This document shows, in pieces, positions 19,152 to 27,720 of a stretch of DNA of 64,000 nucleotides; the first letter of the stretch is position 1; the number at the start of each line of letters is the position of its first letter. The stretch lies in contig NZ_JAQTNN010000005.1 in assembly GCF_028713855.1 (NCBI RefSeq), forward strand, positions 62,001 to 126,000, in the 5' to 3' direction. The DNA comes from Sulfuricurvum sp. (GTDB lineage Bacteria; Campylobacterota; Campylobacteria; Campylobacterales; Sulfurimonadaceae). Made by a program: the position numbers and the translations under genes. The notes beneath the pieces are model-generated. The model was not told where the DNA came from. It was given only the letters and a program-made list of their open reading frames with translations, and ran no database searches.

Positions 19152-20311
19152 TTATGAGCAATAGTGTTGTTATTATTACCTTATCCCTATTAGTGTTGCT
19201 CTCTCCCTTTTTATCTCGTGTTACCAAAGTGCCGGTAGTTGTTGTCGAGATTATGTTAGGGAGCCTGGCCGCTTATTTTGGATTTTTAGTTGAAAATGAG
19301 CTCTTTAAAATTATTGCTAAAGTAGGATTTTTATACCTAATGTTTTTGGCAGGGATGGAAGTTAATCTCAAAGAATTCGGATTTGCTAAATCATCACTTT
19401 TGCGGCGCACGGTGATCTATTTTACGATGCTCTATGGGTGCTCTTTTACCCTGTTTATGTACATGGATTTAAGCGCAGTATATCTTGTGGTATTCCCTAT
19501 CTTTTCGCTTGGGATGCTAATGGCATTAGTAAAAGAATATGGTAAACACCAGCCGTGGCTGGCTCTTGCGCTCAACATCGGAATTATCGGGGAGTTGGTA
19601 AGCATTATGGCTATCACCATTCTCAGCGGTGGCTTAGAGCATGGATATAATCGTGAATTTCTCTTTACGTTAGGGGGATTGTTTGCCTTTTTAATCGGCT
19701 TCATCCTATTTTTTCGAGGAATACGAATCCTTTTTTGGTGGTATCCCGGACTTAAAACGCTTATTATGCCTCATGATGATAGTAAAGATCAGGATATCCG
19801 TTTTTCGATGGCACTGATGTTTATCATGGTTGCCGTGATGCTGTATCTCAAAATCGATGTGGTTCTAGGGGCATTTTTGGCCGGGATGTTTATTGCCACG
19901 TACTTTAAACACAAAACTGAGCTTCCTGAAAAACTCTCTTCGTTCGGATTCGGATTCTTGGTTCCGATCTTTTTTATTCATGTCGGTTCAACCCTATCTC
20001 TGGATGCCTTTAGTGACCCTAAAATACTTCAGTTGGCCCTTTTCATAGCCGGAGCGATTATCGGTATTCGTCTTTTAAGCTCTTTTGTGGCTTATAGCGG
20101 GTATCTTGGGTTCAAAAATACGATTCTATTTTCATTGAGTGATTCGATGCCGCTAACATTTACGGTTGCGATTGCTACTCTCGGATACGGTGCGAAAGCG
20201 ATTAGTCATGATGAGTATTACGCGTTTATAGTAGCAAGTATGGGAAGCGGGATATTTTTAATGATTGTAATTAAGATGCTATTTTCATTTTTCAATCAGA
20301 ATAAGGGTTAA
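19148..20311 (+). CDS. Cation:proton antiporter (CPA2/Kef family membrane domain)
   Basis: 387 residues with about 12 hydrophobic segments and little else: the Na+/H+ exchanger domain. It contains the VVVEIMLGSLAAYFG and FLAGMEVNL segments of the CPA2 family. There is no C-terminal TrkA-N/TrkA-C regulatory part, so it is a short Kef/Nha type. The ATG at 19148 overlaps the folP TGA. The transported ion cannot be read from the sequence. Confidence 0.88.
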   Translation: MIMSNSVVIITLSLLVLLSPFLSRVTKVPVVVVEIMLGSLAAYFGFLVENELFKIIAKVGFLYLMFLAGMEVNLKEFGFAKSSLLRRTVIYFTMLYGCSFTLFMYMDLSAVYLVVFPIFSLGMLMALVKEYGKHQPWLALALNIGIIGELVSIMAITILSGGLEHGYNREFLFTLGGLFAFLIGFILFFRGIRILFWWYPGLKTLIMPHDDSKDQDIRFSMALMFIMVAVMLYLKIDVVLGAFLAGMFIATYFKHKTELPEKLSSFGFGFLVPIFFIHVGSTLSLDAFSDPKILQLALFIAGAIIGIRLLSSFVAYSGYLGFKNTILFSLSDSMPLTFTVAIATLGYGAKAISHDEYYAFIVASMGSGIFLMIVIKMLFSFFNQNKG

Positions 20312-20325
20312 AAATAGGTTGCATT

Positions 20326-20356
20326 TTGACAATTTTTAGTGAAAACAAGGTACAAT
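20326..20356 (+). promoter_or_regulatory. Candidate promoter for motAB
   Basis: TTGACA at 20326-20331 and TACAAT at 20351-20356, separated by 19 nt, lie about 62 nt upstream of the motA GTG. This resembles a sigma70 promoter more than a flagellar sigma28 one. AAAAGGAG just before the GTG is the ribosome-binding site. Confidence 0.55.
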
Positions 20357-20418
20357 CGAAAAATTTGGCTAGGTAACACTATCATGGATGAAAGTTACTT
20401 ATTGCGAAAAGGAGTCAC

Positions 20419-21189
20419 GTGGATTTAACGGTCGTTTTGGGAATATTGGGGGCGATTGCTAGTATTTCTATTGGAGACTTGATGGAGGGGGGGAACCCTG
20501 TCCATGTTGTCCATATTACTTCACTTATTATTATTATGCCGACAACGCTATTGGCGTCAATGATAAGTACTGACCCTGAGCATGTTAAAGGGGCATTTAA
20601 AAGCGTTTCGATTATTTTCAAAAAGTCTCAGGTTAACCTACATGAGCGGATCAAAGAGATCGTTGATTTATCGATTATGGCTCGGCGTGACGGTTTATTG
20701 TCTTTGGAACAAAAAGTGGCACAATTAGATAATGACTTTTTGAAGCAAGGCCTTAGTATGGCCGTTGACGGTAATGAGATCCATACCATTGAGGAAACCC
20801 TTGAACTGGTGATTGAAGAGACGGAACACTATTATCACGGTTGTGCCCACTATTGGATTCTAGCAGGGGAGACATCACCCGTTTTGGGTCTCGTTGGGGC
20901 AGTTTTGGGTCTGATCTTGGCGCTGCAAAAACTCGATAATCCAGCTGAAATGGCAGCCGGTATCGCCGGAGCGTTTACCGCTACTGTAACGGGTATTTTC
21001 AGTGCGTACGTTCTTTTTGGACCTATGGGTAATAAATTGAATAAAAAAGCACACCACATTGTTAAAGAACAAAAATTGATGCTGGAAGGGATTATTGGAA
21101 TTGTTCACGGCGATAACCCTCGTACCCTTGAAGCAAAATTATTAAATTTCCTTTCACCTGTTGAAGCGAAACACAGTCAATTTAATTAA
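20419..21189 (+). CDS. motA: Flagellar motor stator protein MotA
   Basis: 256 residues, GTG start with a strong AAAAGGAG upstream. Four membrane segments; the second pair is in SPVLGLVGAVLGLILAL and ITGIFSAYVLFGP-like sequence. The prolines in TSPVLG and LFGP are the functional motor residues, and charged residues occupy the large cytoplasmic loop. MotA forms a pentamer around the MotB dimer and conducts protons to turn the flagellum. motB follows after 12 nt. Confidence 0.96.
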   Translation: MDLTVVLGILGAIASISIGDLMEGGNPVHVVHITSLIIIMPTTLLASMISTDPEHVKGAFKSVSIIFKKSQVNLHERIKEIVDLSIMARRDGLLSLEQKVAQLDNDFLKQGLSMAVDGNEIHTIEETLELVIEETEHYYHGCAHYWILAGETSPVLGLVGAVLGLILALQKLDNPAEMAAGIAGAFTATVTGIFSAYVLFGPMGNKLNKKAHHIVKEQKLMLEGIIGIVHGDNPRTLEAKLLNFLSPVEAKHSQFN

Positions 21190-21201
21190 TGAAGTACATG
21201 C

Positions 21202-22050
21202 ATGGGTAAGAAATGTAAAAAGTGTCCTGAATGTCCTCCGGCAGAGAAGTGGGCAGTACCAACAGCCGACTTCTTCAGTCTTTTGTTGGCACTTTTCATT
21301 GCCCTTTATGCGATTGCCTCGGTCAATAAAGAGAAGTTGCGGGCAGTCAAAGAAGAGTTTGTTAAAATCTACGATTATGCCCCTGCCCCGGAAACAACCA
21401 GTCCGGTTGTGCCGATGGAAGCGGAAGTTAAGCCTGTTCCTAATGCTTCGGCAAATCCTGCAGGGCAAATGCCGGTTGCAGAGGGCGGATCACTTTTAAC
21501 GGGCGAACCTATGGTTCAGCAAACGGTTGAAAAAATGCTCAGTAAACTAGAGCAAGACATGGGTGATCAAACCGGAAGCGGAGCCGGTCCTTTGGACGAA
21601 ACAGTGGACGGTGTCTTATTGAAGCTGCCGGTGAGTGTATCGTTCCGAGGCTCTGATGCAACGATTGACGATGAAGAAAAACATATGTTTATCAGACGGA
21701 TTGCAGAAATCATAAATACGCTTCCTGCAAGTGTTGATATCTCGGTTCGAGGCTATACGGATAATGCAAAGCTTCCCGTAGGCAGCCGTTTTCAGGATAA
21801 TTTGGAATTATCAAGCGCACGTGCCGCCAATGTAGTCAGAGAACTCATTCGCAACGGCGTAAAAGCAGAACGCTTGTCATCAGCAGGCTTTGGCGAATCA
21901 AATCCGATTGCCTCCAATGCGATTGAAGAACAGCGAGTCAAAAATAGACGTGTTGAATTCTATATGTTTGTTTCTGACAAGAAAGCGGTTGAACCGCAGA
22001 AACAGCAAACCGTTTTGGATGCATTAGGTAAAATAAAGAAACCTCAATAA
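21202..22050 (+). CDS. motB: Flagellar motor stator protein MotB
   Basis: 282 residues. A short cytoplasmic tail with a CKKCPEC cysteine cluster, then a single membrane helix VPTADFFSLLLALFIALYAI with the proton-binding Asp23. A periplasmic linker and a C-terminal OmpA-like peptidoglycan-binding domain (about 150-265: SVRGYTDNA, LSSARAANVVREL, GFGESNPIA, RRVEFY) complete it. The plain Asp and surrounding residues suggest a proton-driven rather than sodium-driven stator. A good terminator follows. Confidence 0.96.
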   Translation: MGKKCKKCPECPPAEKWAVPTADFFSLLLALFIALYAIASVNKEKLRAVKEEFVKIYDYAPAPETTSPVVPMEAEVKPVPNASANPAGQMPVAEGGSLLTGEPMVQQTVEKMLSKLEQDMGDQTGSGAGPLDETVDGVLLKLPVSVSFRGSDATIDDEEKHMFIRRIAEIINTLPASVDISVRGYTDNAKLPVGSRFQDNLELSSARAANVVRELIRNGVKAERLSSAGFGESNPIASNAIEEQRVKNRRVEFYMFVSDKKAVEPQKQQTVLDALGKIKKPQ

Positions 22051-22062
22051 CCGCAATTATAA

Positions 22063-22094
22063 GGGGAAAAGAGATGTCTTTTCCCCCATTTTTC
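22063..22094 (+). terminator. Rho-independent terminator after motB
   Basis: A 10-bp stem GGGGAAAAGA/TCTTTTCCCC with a GATG loop is followed by CATTTTTC, 12 nt after the motB stop. Confidence 0.85.
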
Positions 22095-22160
22095 TTAGAT
22101 ATTTTATCTTCATTTGCACTTTATCATTACAATGCAAGAGAATAATAGACTTGCTTTTTC

Positions 22161-22259
22161 GTTCGTGGTGAGCTCAAGGAAACATCGCTTCGCGAGCAGT
22201 ACCCTTGTTTTGTCGAACCATGAGCAACTACATACCCTTCGACAGGCTCAGGGTGAACC
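22161..22259. repeat. Interrupted REP-like palindromic repeat
   Basis: GTTCGTGGTGAGC (22161-22173), TGTCGAACCATGAGCAAC (22211-22228) and CCCTTCGACAGGCTCAGGG (from 22235) form a nested palindromic element. The last piece matches a sequence I recall as scattered in many unrelated bacterial genomes. Between the first two pieces sits a roughly 36-nt insert that can form its own stem (CAAGG/CCTTG). The 22051-22379 gap holds this element, the motB terminator and the hairpin at 22321; I see no gene in it. Confidence 0.6.
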
Positions 22260-22320
22260 GTGTCCTATTTTCCCAACTCGAAGTTATGCAAGAAAGTCTA
22301 ATGAATCGAATATTGAGGAA

Positions 22321-22344
22321 GTATTTGGCTGAAAAGCCAAATAC
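22321..22344. terminator. Hairpin between convergent motB and pit
   Basis: A 10-bp perfect stem GTATTTGGCT/AGCCAAATAC closes a GAAA tetraloop, 36 nt beyond the stop of the minus-strand phosphate transporter. It has no good T-run in either direction, so the role as terminator is tentative. Confidence 0.45.
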
Positions 22345-22379
22345 CATTAGAAGGAAAAAGCGTTGATTGCTAAATGAGT

Positions 22380-23855
22380 TTATTTAGCAATAAAGCTGAG
22401 GCAGTAATAGATTGCCGCACTCATCAATGCGGTTATTGGCAATGTGAAAATCCATGATAGCAAAATAGTTTTGATCATCCCTTTTTGGACTCCCCCTTCA
22501 GGTTCTGCAACCATCGATCCGGCAACGGAGCTGGAAACAATATGGGTTGTACTGACCGGAGCATGAAAAAAGTTTGAAAGCAAAATCGTTACCATTGCGA
22601 TGGCTTGTGCCACTGTGCCTTGCATATAGTTAAGCGGTTGTGTTCCGATTTTTTCACCGATAGTATGGACGATTCTTTTATACCCGATCATGGTTCCGAT
22701 ACTGATAGCCAAGGCTACGGCAACAATAACCCAATACGGGATATATTCAGAAGTATTTACTAAAGTTTTACGCTGATTCGCAACGTAATCGGATTTGTCT
22801 TTATCCACCGCTTTTTCAACTTGGCTGAAAAAGTTATCGGTACACAAAATAGCGGTATGAACGCTCCAACGATCTCCTTCTGAGAGTTCCGAATATGATT
22901 TGATACCATTAAATTTATCGGCAATCAAGGCCGTAGTCTGATGTACTTGATTCACATCACATTCAGCAATCGTATTTTTAACTTTCAAGGCACTGATGAG
23001 ATGCTTATCACTGACCAATTGGTTTAATGTTTCATTATTTTCAGCGTAAAAATTGGCAAGATTGGCGGCACTGTCCTGCGTTTGCTTAATTTTGTACTCA
23101 TGAGAGCTCATATCCAAAGCGTAATAGGTAGGGAGAATGCCGATTAAAATAATCATGATTAAACCCATCCCTTTTTGGCCGTCATTCGAACCATGTGCGA
23201 AGCTGACACCGGCACCTGTGGCGATGATCCCCATGCGCATCCAGAAATTTGGACGTTTTCGTTTTGTTTCATCTTCGGGAGATTTATAAAACTTTGGGCT
23301 TGGCATAAATTTGCGGGCTGCTTTCATCATTAGATAGGCAAAACCGAAACCAACCAAAGGGGAGAGTGCTAATGCGGTCAAAACTTTATAAACAGCAGAC
23401 CAGTTGACGCTTTGTGAGAATTCGAAACCGTGCATCATGCTAAATGCAACACTTACCCCTATTAATGAACCGATTAGGGAATGTGAACTCGATACCGGAA
23501 TACCGAAGTACCATGTACCAAAATTCCAAATGACTGCGGCAATGAGCAATGAATAGATCATAACTAATGTAGCGCTTTGGTTTGATGAAACAATGATATC
23601 CAATGGAAGAAGATGGACAATCGTGTACGCAACACCAATCCCTCCGAGCATGACACCGAAGAAATTCATAATCCCTGCCATCAAAACGGATTGTCCCGGT
23701 GTTAGAGAATTAGTATAAATGATCATCGATACTGCATTCGCGGTATCATGAAAGCCGTTAATCATCTCATAAAATAGAGCAATACCTAATGAAAGAAGTA
23801 ATAAAAAAATAGTGATTGTGCCGACATTGTTCAGCGCATCCAAAATTATAGACAT
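22380..23855 (-). CDS. pit: Inorganic phosphate transporter, PiT family
   Basis: About 491 residues with two halves of membrane helices and the duplicated PiT signatures GFHDTANAVS near residue 38 and FAHGSNDGQKGMG around 220; ...SNFFHAPVSTTHIVSS and the SSSHSLIGSLIG block are the repeated substrate-site segments. A hydrophilic cytoplasmic loop (about 250-360) separates the halves. It is a low-affinity symporter for phosphate or metal phosphate. ATG at 23855 follows GAGGATAAC. Expressed alone. Confidence 0.93.
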   Translation of the reverse strand: MSIILDALNNVGTITIFLLLLSLGIALFYEMINGFHDTANAVSMIIYTNSLTPGQSVLMAGIMNFFGVMLGGIGVAYTIVHLLPLDIIVSSNQSATLVMIYSLLIAAVIWNFGTWYFGIPVSSSHSLIGSLIGVSVAFSMMHGFEFSQSVNWSAVYKVLTALALSPLVGFGFAYLMMKAARKFMPSPKFYKSPEDETKRKRPNFWMRMGIIATGAGVSFAHGSNDGQKGMGLIMIILIGILPTYYALDMSSHEYKIKQTQDSAANLANFYAENNETLNQLVSDKHLISALKVKNTIAECDVNQVHQTTALIADKFNGIKSYSELSEGDRWSVHTAILCTDNFFSQVEKAVDKDKSDYVANQRKTLVNTSEYIPYWVIVAVALAISIGTMIGYKRIVHTIGEKIGTQPLNYMQGTVAQAIAMVTILLSNFFHAPVSTTHIVSSSVAGSMVAEPEGGVQKGMIKTILLSWIFTLPITALMSAAIYYCLSFIAK

Positions 23856-23985
23856 CAAGTTATCCTCAAATTGAATTTAGGGCCGGAATAATATTACGAA
23901 ACCGTTACAAAATGGTTACGAAATGATTACAGAATTATGCCCGGTTATCTCTTTGAAGAGACTTTGACGGGCGAATAGGGAGAGG

Positions 23986-24519
23986 TTAAGGAAGTAATGT
24001 GGCTTTGATAATTTTTTGTGTTTGGAGCGGTTTGTCACCGCCGTATTGCCCGTTGGTTTGGACATTGTTAAGTTTAGCGAGTGTATCCATACCTGCTACG
24101 ACACGACCGAAGATTGTATGGTAGCCGTTAAGCCATGGTGTAGGTGCGGTTGTAATGAAAAACTGGCTTCCATTGGTTCGGGGTCCTGCGTTTGCCATCG
24201 CTAAAATACCTGCTTTGTCGAATACGACACCCGATTTAAACTCATCTTTAAACGGTTTTTTCCAAATAGATTCACCGCCTGCCCCTGTCCCGGTTGGATC
24301 ACCCCCCTGAACCATGAAATTTTTGATGATACGGTGGAATATAAGACCATTGTAATAGCCATTTTTGGCAAGGGTTGTGAAGTTTTCAACAGCCATTGGG
24401 GCGACATCTTCATAAAGCTCCAACGTGATATCTCCTTGAGTTGTTTGGAGTAGAACTTTTGGATGGGAAGCGGCAAATGAAAGCGTTGCCGCGAACAGTA
24501 AGGTAAGTAGTAATCGCAT
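23986..24519 (-). CDS. Cyclophilin-type peptidyl-prolyl cis-trans isomerase, exported
   Basis: 177 residues: a signal peptide [17 protein letters not shown], then a cyclophilin domain with FHRIIKNFMVQGGDPTGTG, FITTAPTPWLNG and VFGRV-like segments. FHR, Q and FIT residues form the active site. It should fold proteins in the periplasm. The start at 24519 has AGGAG upstream and shares one base with the msrB stop; the longer upstream reading frame is rejected. Confidence 0.93.
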   Translation of the reverse strand: MRLLLTLLFAATLSFAASHPKVLLQTTQGDITLELYEDVAPMAVENFTTLAKNGYYNGLIFHRIIKNFMVQGGDPTGTGAGGESIWKKPFKDEFKSGVVFDKAGILAMANAGPRTNGSQFFITTAPTPWLNGYHTIFGRVVAGMDTLAKLNNVQTNGQYGGDKPLQTQKIIKATLLP

Positions 24520-24923
24520 TAAGACTCCTGGTGGTGTGGTGTAAAGGTAAGCGTGACCGAATTTATACAATAACGTAATCCTGTTGGTGCGGGACCGTCG
24601 GGAAAAACATGCCCTAAATGGGCATCACATGCGGCGCACAGCACTTCAACACGGATCATACCGTGTGAATTGTCCCGATTCTCCTCTAACGCGTCAGGGG
24701 AAATAGGATGATCAAAGCTTGGCCAGCCCGTACCCGAATCGAATTTGGCACTTGAATCGAACAGTGCTGCACCGCAACAGACGCATTGGTAGACACCATC
24801 CCCTTTAAATAGGGCATATTCACCGCTAAAGGCTCTTTCTGTTCCGTGCTGACGAGCGACATGATACGCTTCGGGCGATAGAAGGGCTTGCCACTCTTGA
24901 TCGGTTTTTGTGATTTTTGTCAT
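24519..24923 (-). CDS. msrB: Peptide-methionine (R)-S-oxide reductase MsrB
   Basis: 134 residues from the ATG at 24923 with AGGAAG before it. Two zinc CXXC pairs (CVCC, CAAC), the SGTGWPSF block and the late [11 protein letters not shown] segment with the catalytic cysteine are all present. It reduces R-methionine sulfoxide in proteins. No signal peptide, so cytoplasmic. Its coupling with an exported cyclophilin suggests a shared protein-quality operon. The extra 46 codons of the open frame upstream overlap the next gene and are rejected. Confidence 0.95.
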   Translation of the reverse strand: MTKITKTDQEWQALLSPEAYHVARQHGTERAFSGEYALFKGDGVYQCVCCGAALFDSSAKFDSGTGWPSFDHPISPDALEENRDNSHGMIRVEVLCAACDAHLGHVFPDGPAPTGLRYCINSVTLTFTPHHQES

Positions 24924-24943
24924 CGATTTCTTCCTCTTAGCTA

Positions 24944-26377
24944 TTATGCAACTGAGATTATAGTTGCTGTTTCTGATGCACGGCTTAGTATATAGGGATA
25001 GTCGTGATTTTCGACTGCAGAGATAAGATAGAGGTGCTGAATTGATAAACCGCTCAGACATTCTGGTGTCGTCAGGATCACATCGTCGAGGTTTTGATAT
25101 TGGAGGCTAAATGCGGGAGTCAAAATCCGGCAGTTATTATGAAGATATTCATCAATAGCTATTTTGTATTCTTTGAGCATTTCATAATCATCGAGGACTA
25201 CCATAATTTGTGACGTAGGCGATTGAGTAAGCTGTTTACGTAAAAGGCTTAAAAGTGTCATTAAAATGGCATTTTCTTTACATCGGACAAGATGATGACG
25301 TGCATCATAGCGGTAATGATTGATAAGCTTAACTGTACAAGAGGAGACAACCGGCTCTAGAGCGCAGACCAAGAGTAACCGGCCTTTACTTTCATGACGC
25401 AGAGTTTCGATAAAAGCACTCTTCATTCGGTCGGCATCATCACAAAAAAGATGGGTAGAATCTTGAAAATGTTTTCTATAGTCAGCAGAGTTGCTTTGTT
25501 CTGGAGTGTAAAAAGAGAAAGAAGCGAGTTCAACACTGAAGGCTCCATATTCAATAAGTGCGAGAAGCTCATCCCGCAAAAGTTCCCCGCCTAGTTTTGT
25601 AGGCGTGAAGATAATAATCTTTTTCGTTGGATCATCGAGCAGTATTTGTATCGCTTTACGGAGTAAGAGGGTACTTTTTCCACTTCCGTAATCCCCACAT
25701 AATTGTGTAATCGGAGTCTCAAGCGGAGTATCCAAAAAACGGATTTGTTCATCGCAAAGCAAAGAACCAAAAGGGTTAGAAGGGTTTGGGAGTAATAAGG
25801 TGTGAGATAAAAGGGAACCGATCACTTTGACTTTAGAATAGGGTTCCTTTTGAAGGGTCGAAAGGGCTTCAAATTTCTCTCGAATCATCTTTTTTGAATC
25901 ATTGGAAAATATCAATCGCCCTTTTGGCAAAAGTTCTTGGAAAGAGGAATCAAGAGTATCAAACTCATGTTCACTCATATGTGTCATCCAAAAAAATCGT
26001 TCAATGGGGGTTGAATCAAAAGATAATACATCTTCTAATTTTTTTTGGATTCTCCATTGTGTATTTTCCAAATGGGTTGCAGGGGATTTATTGCTTTGTT
26101 TGGATGAACGCTCGACGTGTGCCCCTTTTAGTTCATCAAAAGTCCATGTGATTTTTTCTCCAAAATAAATTCCTCTATCCGGTAGAAACATAAGGAGATC
26201 GATGGGGGTAACTGCATTATGGTGGTAAAGTGCAAAGTTCTCAAAAAAAGCTCCATTCACTTCTTGAGCGATTGTTTGGAAGAACTCTTTTTGGAATAAA
26301 TCATCTTTGTTTTGTTCTATTGGCTCAGTAGATAGAGGCTTTTTGGATTTAAAGCGATTAAAAAAAGATAAAAACAC
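24944..26377 (-). CDS. NERD-like/UvrD-like P-loop ATPase of unknown role
   Basis: 477 residues. Residues about 37-120 ([31 protein letters not shown]) resemble a nuclease-related NERD domain. From about 205 a helicase-like ATPase begins with a Q-like motif (DEQIRFL), Walker A GDYGSGKS (228-235) and LFCDDADR (310-317) as Walker B. The C-terminus ends near TLYLIS/SRA-like sequence but canonical motifs IV-VI are not evident and the length is short for a UvrD helicase. It may be a degenerate or ATPase-only family member. Sequence identity to a named protein is not claimed. Confidence 0.65.
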   Translation of the reverse strand: MFLSFFNRFKSKKPLSTEPIEQNKDDLFQKEFFQTIAQEVNGAFFENFALYHHNAVTPIDLLMFLPDRGIYFGEKITWTFDELKGAHVERSSKQSNKSPATHLENTQWRIQKKLEDVLSFDSTPIERFFWMTHMSEHEFDTLDSSFQELLPKGRLIFSNDSKKMIREKFEALSTLQKEPYSKVKVIGSLLSHTLLLPNPSNPFGSLLCDEQIRFLDTPLETPITQLCGDYGSGKSTLLLRKAIQILLDDPTKKIIIFTPTKLGGELLRDELLALIEYGAFSVELASFSFYTPEQSNSADYRKHFQDSTHLFCDDADRMKSAFIETLRHESKGRLLLVCALEPVVSSCTVKLINHYRYDARHHLVRCKENAILMTLLSLLRKQLTQSPTSQIMVVLDDYEMLKEYKIAIDEYLHNNCRILTPAFSLQYQNLDDVILTTPECLSGLSIQHLYLISAVENHDYPYILSRASETATIISVA

Positions 26378-26489
26378 TTAAAATGCCCCTTTTTAGAGTA
26401 TAGATAATTTTATAAATACGATATAAGTTAAAAATTATAACAGAATTTAAATGATACAGTGTAAACAGGTTAGAAGTACAGAAGAGAAG

Positions 26490-26512
26490 TTTCGAGGGAT
26501 AACCCCTCGAAA
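26490..26512 (-). terminator. Hairpin behind the HU gene
   Basis: A 9-bp stem TTTCGAGGG/CCCTCGAAA with a 5-nt loop lies 14 nt after the HU stop on the minus strand. Confidence 0.6.
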
Positions 26513-26525
26513 AAGAAAGAGAAAA

Positions 26526-26810
26526 TTATTTTCCGGCAGCAACGCTGTCTTTAAGACTTTTGCCCGGTTTGAATTTAGGAACCATTTTATCAGCTGTGCT
26601 GTAAGTTTTAGTTGTTCCTGGAACTTTACCGCTTTTCCCTTTTTGAAGAGAAGAAGCAAAACTTCCGAATCCTACCAATGAAACTTCTTCTTTCGCAACA
26701 AGAGCTGCGGTTACCGCTTCTGTGAAAGCTTTAATAGCTGTTTCAGCTTCAACTTTTGTTTTATAACCGCCGCTTTTTTGAACCAACTCTACGAATTGCG
26801 CTTTATTCAT
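26526..26810 (-). CDS. hup: HU family DNA-binding protein
   Basis: 94 residues: MNKAQFVELVQ start, a helical dimerisation half, the VSLVGFGSFASS turn and the PGTTKTYSTADKMVPKFKPGK arm region read in parts. HU bends DNA and compacts the nucleoid. The arm lacks the usual RNPxTG and has GKVPGTTKTY in its place, a variant seen in this phylum. Preceded by an RBS-like AAGGGC and a long leader (26811-26915). Confidence 0.93.
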   Translation of the reverse strand: MNKAQFVELVQKSGGYKTKVEAETAIKAFTEAVTAALVAKEEVSLVGFGSFASSLQKGKSGKVPGTTKTYSTADKMVPKFKPGKSLKDSVAAGK

Positions 26811-26915
26811 TTATTGCCCTTGATTTAGATATGCGAATAACACTCGAACCTCCCGTACATAGGAGTACGTGAGGGATAAAGTGTTTTAGCCGCGAATACT
26901 TTAATATCTCTTACC

Positions 26916-27161
26916 TTAAATTTTTCTTCTTTTTTGCATTTTGTTGAACAGTTTAGTGATTTTGTGGTTTTTTAGGCCATTTTTTATCCATATTCTTGGA
27001 ACTTGTGTCAATAAGAGGGGAGAAGCAAACTTTTTTGCATCGAAACGGAGAGAGAGGTTTTTACTCCAAACGGACCATTTCTTCATAAAATTTTTAGAAG
27101 AAGAGATAGATAAAAATACCTCTTCCAATCCGATGCGTTCTTGTTCACTTAAACTGCTCAT
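26916..27161 (-). CDS. Small basic hypothetical protein coupled to XRE regulator
   Basis: 81 residues, strongly basic with W and F residues (KKWSVWSKNLSLRFDAKKF; ending QKRRKI). Its ATG overlaps the stop of the XRE gene by 4 nt, so the pair is translated together. I recognise no family. A partner of the regulator, or a toxin-antitoxin-like arrangement, is possible but only from layout. Confidence 0.6.
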   Translation of the reverse strand: MSSLSEQERIGLEEVFLSISSSKNFMKKWSVWSKNLSLRFDAKKFASPLLLTQVPRIWIKNGLKNHKITKLFNKMQKRRKI

Positions 27162-27403
27162 GATTTATCCCCTAACTTATTTATTTTTCGTACTACCCGA
27201 ATGATCTCATCATCATCTAGCATACCCAGCATATCGATTACCGCTTTTGCAGCTTGGGGCTTCGCGTTCCCAAGTCTCCAGTCTTGATATGTTCGCATGG
27301 AAATTCCGAGTTTACCGGCCATCTCTTTTTGGGAAATCTTCTTACCGTTGCTTTGTGCCTCTACGGCATTGTGAAGAAGATTAAAAAGATCACTCATTTC
27401 CAT
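27158..27403 (-). CDS. XRE-family helix-turn-helix regulator
   Basis: 81 residues with a lambda-repressor-like HTH: KKISQKEMAGKLGISMRTYQDW is the two-helix core (in parts), followed by a helical tail. ATG at 27403 has GGAGCA a few bases upstream. The upstream region carries repeated ATTAAAACGTATAAA motifs that could be its operators. Cytoplasmic DNA-binding protein; target unknown. Confidence 0.8.
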   Translation of the reverse strand: MEMSDLFNLLHNAVEAQSNGKKISQKEMAGKLGISMRTYQDWRLGNAKPQAAKAVIDMLGMLDDDEIIRVVRKINKLGDKS

Positions 27404-27437
27404 TGCTCCATTGTAGTATTCTTTCCTTAAAATAAAC

Positions 27438-27579
27438 ATTAAAACGTATAAAATATAATTAATATATCATATAAAGTGCAATAAATAGAGTAAAAATGTA
27501 TATTTAATAGATATAGCATAAACTATACCAGTTTTATAAATAATTAAAACGTATAAAACATACGGAATAACGTATATTA
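27438..27579. repeat. Repeated ATTAAAACGTATAAAA motifs upstream of the XRE gene
   Basis: ATTAAAACGTATAAAA occurs at about 27438-27453 and again at about 27543-27558, with a related ATAACGTATATTA at 27567-27579. The region is very AT-rich. Position makes autoregulatory operator sites plausible. The 27404-27718 gap contains these repeats, the hairpin at 27696 and no gene that I can support. Confidence 0.5.
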
Positions 27580-27695
27580 ATTGTATGGATTTAATAAAAA
27601 GTTGGTAGAAATAGGAAGTAAAACAGCAAATTTGAATAGTACTAGAACGTTTGGAGGATGATTTTAGAGCAGAAGGGAGATTGAAGAAGGGCTGG

Positions 27696-27720
27696 TGAGG
27701 GGGAAATCCCCCTCATTTTT
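27696..27720. terminator. Hairpin adjacent to the DUF3972-like gene end
   Basis: TGAGGGGGA/TCCCCCTCA with a 2-nt to 4-nt loop, followed on the plus strand by TTTTT. It begins directly behind the minus-strand gene stop at 27719, so it can terminate that gene, although the T-run faces the plus strand. Confidence 0.6.

Noticed and set aside
22114-22332. A 72-codon frame in the motB-pit gap
   Set aside because: It is read through the palindromic repeat and has no ribosome-binding site.
24924-25061. N-terminal extension of msrB
   Set aside because: It reads through the neighbouring ATPase gene end and is not part of the MsrB fold; a good ribosome-binding site precedes the ATG at 24923.
26378-26525. 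Possible gene between the ATPase and HU genes
   Set aside because: Only short frames without ribosome-binding sites; the segment is AT-rich spacer with the HU hairpin.
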